From: Erythroxylum novogranatense
Lineage: Eukaryota; Streptophyta; Magnoliopsida; Malpighiales; Erythroxylaceae
Length of the DNA: 64,000 bases
Reading direction: 5' to 3'
Assembly (NCBI GenBank): GCA_029891385.1
Contig: CM057230.1
Coordinates: 51,625,414-51,689,413, forward strand
The notes beneath the pieces were generated by a model. The model saw nothing but the letters and a program-made list of their open reading frames with translations, did not search any database and was not told where the DNA came from. The translations under genes and the position numbers were made by a program. Positions 51,784 to 62,010 of the stretch are shown piece after piece; the stretch's first letter is position 1, and every line of letters starts with the position of its first letter.

Positions 51784-52925
51784 CTGGCTGTCGTGTAGGG
51801 CAAGGGGAAGTCACGAAATTAGGGAGAAAAGAAAGAAAGAAAGGAAAGAAAGAAGAGAGGAAATGAGAGGGCATTCAGATGAGGGAGAAAGAAGAGCAAA
51901 GCTTAGGGTTTCGGATTTTTGGGATTTCTAGCACAATTTTTCGATGACTCTAGGGGGAAAAAGATGGAAGAAGGTGCAAGCTTCCTTCCAAGCCCAACAA
52001 ATCCGAAATTGGTGGAAAAATGAGGAAAGATAAAAATTTGAGCTTTGAGATTTTAATGAGTTTTTGGTTTAGAAATCTTATAAATGGTATGGGTTTGTGA
52101 TATGAAAGCTCAATTTTGGAGATTTCATATTTTAATTGGATTAATTTTGGATTATTGTGAATTAGGGTTTATGCTAAATTCTTGCGAATAGGAGATTTTG
52201 GAAGTTTTGATTTAGATATCTTGAAATTAGTATGGGTTTGTGAATTTTGAAATCAATTTTGAGGATTATGTCATTTATGATGTTGAATTTGGGTGAATTG
52301 GTTTAGGTATTTTTAAATTGGAAGAAGAAAACAAGCAATGGACAAATTGATGAATGGGACAAGCTTCTAGCATCGATTCGAGGTGGGTAATATGATTATA
52401 CTTTGAATTATAAGCTTTATATAAGTTTTGAAAAAAATAAAGAAAGTATAAATGTTTATAGATTATGGTTTTTTAAATGATTGAATTGATTTGATTTTGA
52501 AATGAGTTATAAATCGTTAAATTCATTATTTCCGATTTTCAAAAGATTTGATAAATTTGAAAAATGTTTATATTGAGGATTTCATTGTTTTGAAAGAATG
52601 TGATTTCGTTTGACTTATGATTTTGATGAACTGCAAATTGGATTGCATTATTGAGTGTTTGATTTATGATTGAAGTTTTGATATGTGAAATTGTGTGACA
52701 TTGTGAATAATTGACATGATGTTAGAATATGAGATGACATAATATGAAAAATTGAGTTTTAGAAATTGGGCCTTCGAGCAATTTGGTTTTCAAGCATGAA
52801 TATGTGTTATATGGGTTTGGTTAGGTCCCTTAAGTGAGTCAGTGCACTGTCTATTTTAAATTAAAGACTTCTCTCGCCTGCCTACTAGTGGCTAGAGTTC
52901 TGATTTTGGACTCCCATAAGTCACG

Positions 52926-53005
52926 ACTACACCGGACCGCTATGCGGGAAGGTGTAGTACATTCCGTTCACGACTGCACAGGATCGCTATGCGGGAATGT
53001 GCAGT
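52926..53005 (+). repeat. Two tandem hairpins with two compensatory base-pair changes
   Basis: Hairpin 1 has arms ACTACACC (52926-52933) and GGTGTAGT (52951-52958). Hairpin 2 has ACTGCACA (52973-52980) and TGTGCAGT (52998-53005). The loops share CGCTATGCGGGAA. The two units are a tandem duplication of about 47 bp whose stems remained perfectly paired despite two changes per arm. Confidence 0.8.
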
Positions 53006-54799
53006 ACGTTCCATTTTGGACCGACCCAAACCGTTTGAAGTGTTATGTGATTTTGATTTTGTTCGTTATGTGATGCATTCATGATTTGAATTTTGTTTAT
53101 GATTGGAGAAATTTTTTGAGAAATTGTGTAATGTGAAATGGAGTTTTTCAACCATGAAACTTTTGGAATCTGTTTATGAAGGTTTTTCAATGATGTGAAA
53201 AGTTTGAAAAATAAACAATTGATAAATTTCAAGTTGAAAAATGTTTTATAAAGGGAAAAAGAGTTTTGCAAGGTTTTTTCTTATTGTTCAATTTATAAGC
53301 ATATTATCCACGAGCTTTGTGCTCACCCCTCCTTTCATCCCCATCTCTAGGTTTTCGAGCGAGAAATCGGATGAAAGAATGTCAAGACGTGTTATTCGAT
53401 TTTACATCGTTTGTACTTTGTGTAAATTGGGATTTTGGTATTACTATTGTATATTACTTGAATTGTCATTTATGTATCTCAAGCATTTATTTCAGGATGT
53501 ATGTGAATTATGAAATTTTGTATATAATTGAGTTTGAAGTATATGAATTCGAGATTTGGGTATTGATTTTAGTTATGAAATTGTACATGTTTATAATTGG
53601 TTTTGGTTTTGGATTGATTTTATGAAATTGTTTATGGAATTGAGATATGATTGTTGATTTGGCCATGGATGAGATGAATTAGGAAATTGTGTATATGTAT
53701 GTAATTGGATAGGAATGGGGATTGTATATGTTTATGAATGTGATGAATGCGATTTGGATACGGAAAATGACTTGAATGTGTTTTGGATTCTGGACGGGAG
53801 AGTCCGATGATACTGGTTTTTGTTTGGGTATTACAGAAGTGTATTAAAGCCATTTGCAGGTTTGATTTGTTGAAAATGCAGCCGTTATGCTGCCCAATTT
53901 TTGATAGAATTGGTTGTTTGGTTTTTATTAGAGATGATTTTGTGTTATGTTATGAATAAGAAAAAATGTATGCTTTGAATTGTGGTTGTGAGGATGAATT
54001 TTCCAATTGAGGAAAATTAAGTATTGGAAGATTTGGATTTGTATACGATTAATTGAGATGAAAAGAATGAATAAGAAAAAAAAAAGAAAAAGAAAAAATT
54101 TCGGATAGGTTTAGTCTAGGTTTCCAATGCTATAGTTTCCAATAAGTGTATGTTTCGGATGTCGGATCCACTTTTGCTTTGCCTCCGTTTTGTGATTCGA
54201 TTTCAATTCGTGATTTCGTTCACTCTGATTTGTTTCGCAATTCGATCACGACCATTTAATTCGCTTCTGATATAGTTATGTTTTCGCTTTTGATTTTGAT
54301 ACGTATTCGCCATTTGATTTGTATCCACATTTTGTTATTCGATTCGTTGTGGTTTCAGCCACTTTCGTTACATTTTCTAGTTGGGATCCGGTTCCGGGAT
54401 CGGGTCCCAACAGGCCACTGCGGTTAACTCGTTCTAGTCCTTATGTCCTTCTTTTTGAACCTACACGGGGCAAATCTACCGTATTAAGCATATAGCTTAG
54501 TGAATAATAACTAATATATGCATAAACTGACAACTAATTATACACAATCATGATATATCAGAAGTATGCATTAATAGTTTATCGAAACGATCAATTCAAA
54601 CATATAATATTGGATCTCAAATGGATTGTACAGAAAACAGAACTAAGGCTCAAAAGAGGGCATAATCCTTCATAATCAGAACACAATTTCTTGTTTATAT
54701 CTTAGTCAAACAAAAACCAGAATATTAAATCATATGACTGTTAAATCCATTTACAGAAGTAGATAATGAGACTTATACAGGAGATATCGTGATTGATAT

Positions 54800-54895
54800 C
54801 AGCAGGAGAGACCAAGTCTCGATATCAAGAGACACATAAGTGCCAATACAGGAGACACCAAAGTATCGATACAGGAGACACCGAGGTGTCAATAA
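54800..54895 (-). repeat. Tandem hairpin units in LTR B
   Basis: GAGAC-CAA-GTCTC (54808-54820), and GACACC-GA-GGTGTC (54877-54890), with intermediate units, repeat with a GGAGACACC core. The third stem position changes G to C on one arm and C to G on the other. Confidence 0.65.
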
Positions 54896-55155
54896 CAGGA
54901 GCAATTGCGGACCCTTCTAGACATGCCTATTTACCCACGACTAGGATTTGAAAATTTTAAAACTAAACAAATTCATTTCATGTTCAACATAATTAGCCAA
55001 TCATTGCTTTCATGCCAAAAATTCAACATATCAATCTGACAATCGTGCAAATCATTCAATGGACCAAAAGCAGTAGCAAACAAGACAGTTAAAGCAAAAC
55101 TATCAAATTTGACCATCTAACTTACTAACACAAAATATTGTCTAAGATTACTTAC

Positions 55156-55198
55156 AAAAGCTCCCTTGTTGTTTATTGCCTTGAAGTCCCGCCAATAT
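55156..55198 (-). other. Exon-like segment in LTR leader (family B)
   Basis: A 43-base block between CTAG and donor GTAAGTAATC on the minus strand. It contains GGGACTTCAAGGCA, closely matching GGGACTTCCAGGCA in the family-A block at 23342-23355. Confidence 0.45.
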
Positions 55199-55724
55199 CT
55201 AGAATTGGTTATTCTAAGGTTTCCTCTAAAACACTCATGTATATTGAATATGTATGATGCATATTCATGAGAAAAATCTGGGTTTCATATCCCTAATCTT
55301 ATCACATTATCATTCATATGAAACCAAACTCAATTCCTCAATCCAGATTTATTTTACACTCAACTTTCAAGTCCACCTTGCTCAATTATTCTTATCAAGT
55401 ATTTGAGATAATTAGGTAATACTTCCTTCTAGAAAGTTGTCCCTCTTTTTCTTAGGTTTCCAATGATACCAAGTTCGTCCAATTTGGTTTAGTATACTAA
55501 AAGTTATACTCAAAATATTTTAGGCTATTCTTGAGCTTCATCAAAATTCTTATCTCAACTTCCAACCAAATTATGAAAATTTTAGAGGCAGAATTAGAAT
55601 TTAATCTCTTCAAAAAATTTGTAGCCTTATGACTCTAGTTTACTTCAAATAAAAACTAACTCCATTCGGATAACTACAGAGCAAGTTATGCATAAACTAC
55701 CAAAGTATATTTAAGTTGTCAGGA

Positions 55725-56045
55725 AACTTCGCTGCGGCGAACTTTCCAGATAGCAGAATTCTTTGACCTTTTCACAAAAGTTTGTTGTTAAAATAGTATA
55801 TTTAAGTTGTCAGGAAACTTCGCCGCAGTGAACTTTCCAAATAAAAAAATTCTTCTACTTTTTCACAAAAGTTTGCCGCGGCAAACTCTTGAGTTCACTA
55901 CGGCGAACTTTTACAGAAACCAATTCCTTTGAGTTCACCGCGGCGAACTAAAAAAAAGTTAACCGCGGTGAACTTTACGGTGTTTAGAACATCTTCTTCC
56001 TCTTATTCGACGAACTAAAAAAAAGTTCACCACGATGAACTTTAC
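55725..56045. repeat. GTTCACCGCGGCGAAC-type palindrome array (LTR B)
   Basis: At least seven variants of a 16-bp palindrome centred on CCGCGG (GTTCACCGCGGCGAAC, GTTAACCGCGGTGAAC, GTTCACCACGATGAAC, TTGCCGCGGCAAAC) occur in 320 bases. They are inside the presumed leader intron (56549 to 55199, minus). Confidence 0.85.
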
Positions 56046-57113
56046 AGTGTTTGGAACATCTTCTTCCTCTCATTCTTTTCTTAGATTTCACACTTCAATT
56101 TCAACTCATCACAACTCAAACAAATCACATCTATAATTAGGAACAAAAACTCGATGCATGCACGTCAAATCCTATTAAACTCTCTCTCTACTATATTTTC
56201 CTTCATACTACATTTGTTCCATTTTTTCACTTTCCTTTCAACTTACCTAACACCCAGAAATCACCTATTCAATTCCAGATACTCTAACTACTATCTTGAT
56301 ACAATCACGACCTGAAATCCTCAGCCAAGTCATTCAGTGAATTCATTTACCGAGACCATACTGCAAAAACTTCTCATGCATGTATATTTTTCCAACATAC
56401 AAGTTTTCTCCAAAACAAAACAGAGTATCCATATTTATCCATTCTCATAAATTTCTGCATTATATTCATTTTACTCTAATTATCACCAGCATTTCAATCC
56501 AATTCATACATTATCAAAATACCATAAAAACATCATCAAAACAACTTACTTGGTTCAGCTCAAATTAAAGCAATGAAGTTCTCGGTGGAAGAAGAAAGCC
56601 AAGGATAACATAATAAACACTCTCTAAGTAATGAAACTCTTACTTTGAGGTAAGATTCAAAAGCCAATTTCTCAACACATATAACTTGGTGTTTTCGGTG
56701 ATGGACAAAACTGAACGGAGAACAACATAAGCTGCAGAATGGGTTTTACTTTATCTACGTCGCTATTGTGCATTTCTCACATATATCACTTATTACCACA
56801 CACACACAAGTCATTTTTCACATCTTTAAGTTGCCACATGTCACGATATTATTGGTACATTATTCAATATTTTTCCTTAGTCCAAAATTACACCAAAATT
56901 TTGAAAAACCAGAAATATTACCAAAATTGTCAAATCACATTTTATTCCTGTTAATGACTCCATTATACCCAGAATATCATAAATGCATGCACAATAATTT
57001 TTATAAGTCCATAAATGCATAGGCATAAATAAGCAAATATTCAAATATGCAAAGCATAAAATGTACTAAATTTTCTTAATATTCTAAGCCCTATTATGGG
57101 GTGTTACATTAAT

Positions 57114-58483
57114 CACTAAGTTTAGTCAATCAAATGAATAAAAATTTAAGCATATATTGAGTTCCCTCACACTTAGTTTTTCCCGTCATCATGCATATCA
57201 TCAAAATTAAAATCAAAATCACAAACCAAAACTTTTACTCATTTTTCATAATTCATAAGAATAGATAATCAAGTAAAAATGAACGACTTTCAAAATCTAT
57301 AGCAATAACTCAATATTCAAAGCTTCTACTCATGATCAATCAACATTTATCACCCTTAGAAATTGATTAATCTAGAGGTAGACTTAGACAAAAGGTGTTT
57401 AAATAAGATATTTCCACAGGTATACTTAATTACCATTCATGATCATAACAATCCCAAATTTGCATATCATTTCATTTCTCCACCACTAAAAGTCACATGT
57501 ATAATCAAGAATCAAATGACTTGTCTAAGGTTGTAAGGTGGGCAAGGGTAAGGTTAAATGTATTTTGGGTAATGTAAAATAAAAGTCATTAAGCTAGTGA
57601 AGAAAAAGTAACACTCAATGAGGTATCAAGTGCGTAAGTTAACATTCATTCAAAAATGTGTATCGTCAACTATGAAGAATGCAACAATTATGTTTCACAA
57701 CTCAATTTAGCTCTCACACCATAAACCACATGATCTTAACACAAAGAGTGCTCCATCCAAAACAACATCCATCCCATATGCAATATATTCAAATCACCCC
57801 ATTCAATACAACTTAAGGAGGATAAACCATTAATTAACAACTTTTCAAAGCAATTGTATTTCCTTCTTAATACTTTTATTCAAAATCACTTTTTTTCTTT
57901 TTCTTTTCATTTCCTTTTCTTTTTTTATTCAAATATAATAGTGATGATAGAAGTTACATCAACATGGGAATTCATAATATGAAATTTTAGCAAATATAAC
58001 CAACCCCCACATTTAGGCTTTTGTACAATCACAGTCATCAAAAATTAACAAATGCTCTACTAGATTTAAGGCTTAGGTAAGACATTTAGTCAGTTTTAAA
58101 AGCGTGTAATGTGGTTTATACAAAAGGAAAGGCTAATAAAGCTCAAAGTAAAGTAAGGATGCACATGTAATGAAGGTCACACATAACAAAAGACAGTAAA
58201 ATTGATATGGATCTGTCAATCTAAAAATTTACCACTCGTTACCGCGCTTTTAAGAATAATGCACATTAACCAATCACAAGAGCAAAAGTAAATGATAAGG
58301 TTGCTGTTGATTTTCTAATTAATTCACATTCTAAATATGACTAAATAATCTTTAAAGCAATAGAAAACAATATTTTTTTTGTTTGATTTTGAAAACTGCC
58401 TAAAAAGTCACATAAGTTACAATTACGCTAAAAAAACATGCACAAAAACTAATATCCCCACCCTCGCACTTAAAACTTTTATT
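57114..58483 (-). mobile_element. Continuation of the minus-strand gypsy element: LTR edge and 3' UTR
   Basis: After the TTAAT duplication the sequence continues that of 36116-37469. On the minus strand it has purine-rich tracts near 57165 (AAGTGTGAGGGAACTC) and 58005 (AAATGTGGGGGTTGG) resembling polypurine tracts. It is non-coding and otherwise featureless. It is cut at 58488 by family-A LTR copy 4. Confidence 0.45.
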
Positions 58484-59781
58484 GTCCTTATAGCGCCCCC
58501 TCACCGTAGGGTACACATCGGGAAACCTGAAGGTCGCACCGATACGTATCCCACGATAAAGGTGCACCACCAGAACATTTCCCAATAATAATCCACATGG
58601 CATCGCAATAATTAAAACCATAACATAACACAATATCAGAAATCGCTAAATTTTTAAAATCATAATATCAATCTGATACAGTCATCCAGCAACAGAATAG
58701 ACAAGTCTATCAGTCCCCTAAACAAAACCAAAAAGGAAACTGATACAAACATCTATCCTAAGTCATCCTCAAAATCCAACCCAGCTGACCGACCTGTGTG
58801 CCATCGCTTCTCCTGCCAGCACGCTCGCACGGTAGGAAAAGGCTATCTCCGGAGCTAGGGGTCTATTCTATCAGTCCTGAAAAATAGGTTGCAATTTTAG
58901 GTGAGTTTGCGAACTCAGTGAGAAACCATCATCGATGGTTCACTCAAATCATGCATTACGCAAATTGCATACAGCATGGCACAGTAATATTCAATTAACA
59001 ATATTATATAACAATTTACAGTATCGGTAACAATTTACAATAGCATAGAACAGTTCACAGTGTCACATCACAATTTACAGCAAATCATGGCATCACGCAG
59101 TTCAGTAATCGTCACACAATTTGGCAATTAAATCATTCATGTATATAATGCATATGAGACTCTTTCTAGTTATTCAGTATTGTGCCCAAGTGCTCAGTCA
59201 GTAAATAGTGGGGACGTGTCAGGGATAAATCCCCTCGGGCTATGCCCGGTCAGTACAGTGTGAGAGCTCGAGGCTCTTTTCAGTAATAATAGCAACTTGG
59301 GACACGTCCATTATCTGATCATGCATTTATGCATGCAATGCAGTGTTTAATGATTTGCAGTATACGGCTATAAAAGCCCAGTATTACAGTACTCAGTAAT
59401 CCAGTGATATGGCTATAAAGCCCAGTATTGCATTTCTCAGTGTCATATAATAATCCAATCCAATACAGTGAAAGCATGCAATTAGAACGTATACCATTTA
59501 GTAGTTCTCAGTATTATACAGTGGTCCAACCGTATTCAGTAAAAGCATGCCATTCAATCATGTACATTTCAGTAATCATGCAATTCACATTATCCAATCC
59601 CACGCAGAAGAGCATGCAATTCGGTCACATACATTTCAAGAAGCATACCATTCGATCATATTCTTTGCAGAATCATACAATTCAATCTTATACATTTCAA
59701 GAGTTATACAGTTCACATTGGCAAGTCATTCACATTAGGCATCTAGACAATCAGAATTTGAGAAACCATCTAGTTACTCAC

Positions 59782-59847
59782 CAGAACTTCCGAACTCTCG
59801 CTCGAAGTTCCAAAGAATGTCCGTGGAACGACGATCCAACGGCGCCT
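59782..59847 (-). other. Exon-like segment in LTR leader (family A copy 4)
   Basis: A 66-base block with acceptor TTATAG and donor GTGAGTAAC on the minus strand. It is homologous to 23307-23373 and shares the GGCGCCGTTGGATCG start. Confidence 0.5.
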
Positions 59848-60344
59848 CTATAACAGTAAAAATACAGTCCATAACTAATTGCTCAATTAAACAGTGCAGT
59901 AATGCATATGTCTTAGTGAGATGATGTACAATGCATGTTCACGATTTTCCGGTGCTAAATCCCAATTTCGGTACTTTAAGCCCAATTCTATCTCTTTGTT
60001 CAATTGATCACTAATAAATGATCCATTCCTAAAATCTAGTCAATTTTCCTCAATTCGAATCACCTATAGCAATTTCCTATCCATCGGGTCAAAACCTCTA
60101 TTGAAAATCCCAATCAAAACTCCAATAGTCTCAATTTGACATTTAGGTCACACCATAACCCATGATTGACCTTAATCTCTATAATTCATTACCAATTAAA
60201 TCAATTCTAACTCCCATAATTATCCTCAATTATAGACCTCTTTCTCTAGTTCACAATGAATCAGGAATCACCTCAATCGGAGGTCGATACCATAAGTTAT
60301 GCCCAATAAACTAATACTCATCCATTCAGAAATCATCCCTTCGC

Positions 60345-60545
60345 CACGACCTATTCCCTTCGCCGCGACGAAGAGAAGATCGCTCATTGCCGGCGTGAAA
60401 CACGCCAGCAATGACGCAAGAACCCTTCAGCGCCTCTCGCCACGACGTCCAACCCGCTTCGTCGTGACGTGCAAATTAATTAATTTTATTCGTCATGACG
60501 AAGGCCTTCAAGGCCTCTGCGCTTGTCATGACGTCTTGACGGTCC
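60345..60545. repeat. Degraded CGTCGCGACG array (family A copy 4)
   Basis: Words such as CGCCGCGACG, CGTCGTGACG, CGTCATGACG and CGCCACGACG are mostly the family-A palindrome with transitions at CpG. They lie in the presumed leader intron. Confidence 0.75.
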
Positions 60546-61401
60546 AATCGTCTTCTCCGATCGATTTCGCCATTAATACACTCTCAACTCAACATTTAAC
60601 ACTCCCATCTACTCTATCTAACTCATTAAATACCATAAATACACTAAAACAATTAATAACAACATTAAGCACAAAATACTTACCAATCAAACGATCGATC
60701 CACAATCACCTTAACCCTAAAATCCTCCTCAAATCAACGATCCAAAAATTTCAAAGCCTCAAACCTTCACCAATCACCATAGACAAGTTAGACTAACACA
60801 ATAAGGAAGAAGTCATAAGAAGAAATCGAAGGATCTCACCGTTGGGAGAAAAATCGAATCACCGTAGAGGGGAAGAACTCATATGCCTTAGGTAAACTTT
60901 TCTCCCAAATTTCAAACCTAGTATTTATAGACTTAAGTCTCCTAATCGATCTCAAATTTCAAGTGGCTCAACATATTTATTTCCTATCAAGAATTCTAAT
61001 TTTTCCATTGCCATTGGACAGTTCTTTCATTACTATACAGTCAATCGGTCTGTCACCCTAAAACTTCCGGTCCGGGCATTTTCTCCCAAATTTCCCGAAT
61101 ATTTCTCATAGACCACTATCAGTTGCCAATCACTCTTAAACTATTCTAAATCAGTCATTCGGGCTCACTTACTCTTAATTCCTCAATCAATTACAATCCA
61201 GTCAGTCCAGTCAGTTCATGCTCACAATCAAATCCCGAAAATCATGAATGCAAGTACCTATGAATAAATGCATATGCAATAAACCTGTTCCTCTATAATT
61301 AGAGGCCAAGAATATGCTCACCAATGAATGCAGTGAAATCCAATCAGTTCAACCCAATGACCAAAATACCCTTGTTAACAGTAACGGGATGTTACAGTCC
61401 T

Positions 61402-62010
61402 CAATGAAAATAGTAAATGAAAAAATGTAAATAACAGAAATTAACTTCCCTTGGGTTGCTTCCCAAGCAACGCCTTTGTTTATTATCGTTGGTTCGACTC
61501 CTTGTTGTGTGCATCAAGTGAAACCAATCACATCCTCTAAAATTAACACTTCCAAAGACTCCGTATCTCTAATTCACTAAAAGGAAAGACTTGAGTGATA
61601 GCAAACGGACCAACCCAATAGGAACGCAACTTACTTAGAAACAGTTTGATTTTGGAGTGATATAGTAATACTTTCGGGCCCACGAAGAAACTTTTTTCTC
61701 AAAATCATCTTATCATGAAAAGCCTTCATCTTCTCCTTATATATCACTGCGTTCTCATAGGAGTCATTCCTCATCTCCTCCAACTCGTGAAGTTGCAACA
61801 TCCTATCCATACCTGCATCATCCAAATTCATATTGCATCTTCTGATAGCCCATTATGCTTTGTGTTGTAATTCCACCGAAAGATGACATGACTTTCCAAA
61901 CACTAGTCTATATGGAGTCATCCCAATTGGTTTTCTATAAGCAGAAGGTAGAAGTTTCGACTAGTAACTAAGTCCTATCTTAATTCTCATCCCAACAAGT
62001 CTCCTTTCTT
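61402..62010 (-). pseudogene. Athila-like gypsy integrase C-terminus and 3' flank
   Basis: Minus-strand translation gives [35 protein letters not shown] and then LHELEEMRNDSYENAVIYKE (frame 61831-61631). This is the end of the integrase core and the following region of Athila-type gypsy pol. The next part (SYWVGPF, NKGVAWEATQGKL) fits the polyprotein end. Stops break it. The rest of pol is not found beyond 62010, so the element is truncated there. Confidence 0.75.

Larger units (their letters stand above)
37792..54412 (+). mobile_element. Solo LTR C (about 5.0 kb), interrupted by a Sirevirus-like Copia
   Basis: The ends TGTTGAACCCCG (37792) and GGGTCCCAACA (54412) are short inverted repeats, flanked by the perfect 5-bp duplication GGCCA (37787-37791, 54413-54417). 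Without the Copia it is about 4,989 bp. TATATAAGAG at 51774 gives the + orientation. It carries a TGTCCGTTAAACGGACA-type palindrome cluster (38500-38765), a donor AG|GTGGGTAA at 52383 and two covarying hairpins (52926-53005). No second LTR or internal coding region was found. Such a long LTR suggests a Tat/Ogre- or Tekay-like gypsy, but this is uncertain. Confidence 0.8.
37470..57108 (-). mobile_element. Solo LTR B (about 3.0 kb), interrupted by solo LTR C
   Basis: The ends are TGTGATGCCCTAATACCCCC (37470) and TATGGGGTGTTACA (57108), with a perfect 5-bp duplication TTAAT (37465-37469 and 57109-57113). Without the 16.6 kb insert it is about 3,013 bp. It is minus-oriented: on that strand a GATATATG TATA-like box lies at about 56780-56789, a CCAAGTAAGT donor near 56549, a palindrome cluster at 56045-55725, and an exon-like block at 55198-55156 with donor GTAAGTAATC. 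No coding sequence. It is part of the same structural class as family A. Confidence 0.88.
54420..57108 (-). repeat. Right part of solo LTR B
   Basis: The main body of LTR B after the C insertion. It holds tandem hairpins (54800-54895), the exon-like block (55156-55198), the CCGCGG-type palindrome array (55725-56045), the donor near 56549 and the TATA-like box at 56780-56789. No coding sequence; short open frames are chance. Confidence 0.8.
58489..61396 (-). mobile_element. Gypsy-type solo LTR, family A copy 4
   Basis: A 2,908-bp LTR from TATAGCGCCCCC (first TG mutated to TA) to GGGATGTTACA, flanked by GTCCT (58484-58488, 61397-61401). It is minus-oriented and most like copy 2 at both ends. 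It has the double stem-loop (58898-58946), exon-like block (59782-59847), donor near 60683, CTATAAATAC TATA box (about 60918-60930) and a degraded palindrome array (60345-60545). The 165-codon frame 60299-60796 is not a gene. Confidence 0.9.

Noticed and set aside
60299..60796. 165-codon + strand ORF as a gene
   Set aside because: It lies antisense within family-A LTR copy 4 across the degraded palindrome array. No known domain, no counterpart in the other copies.
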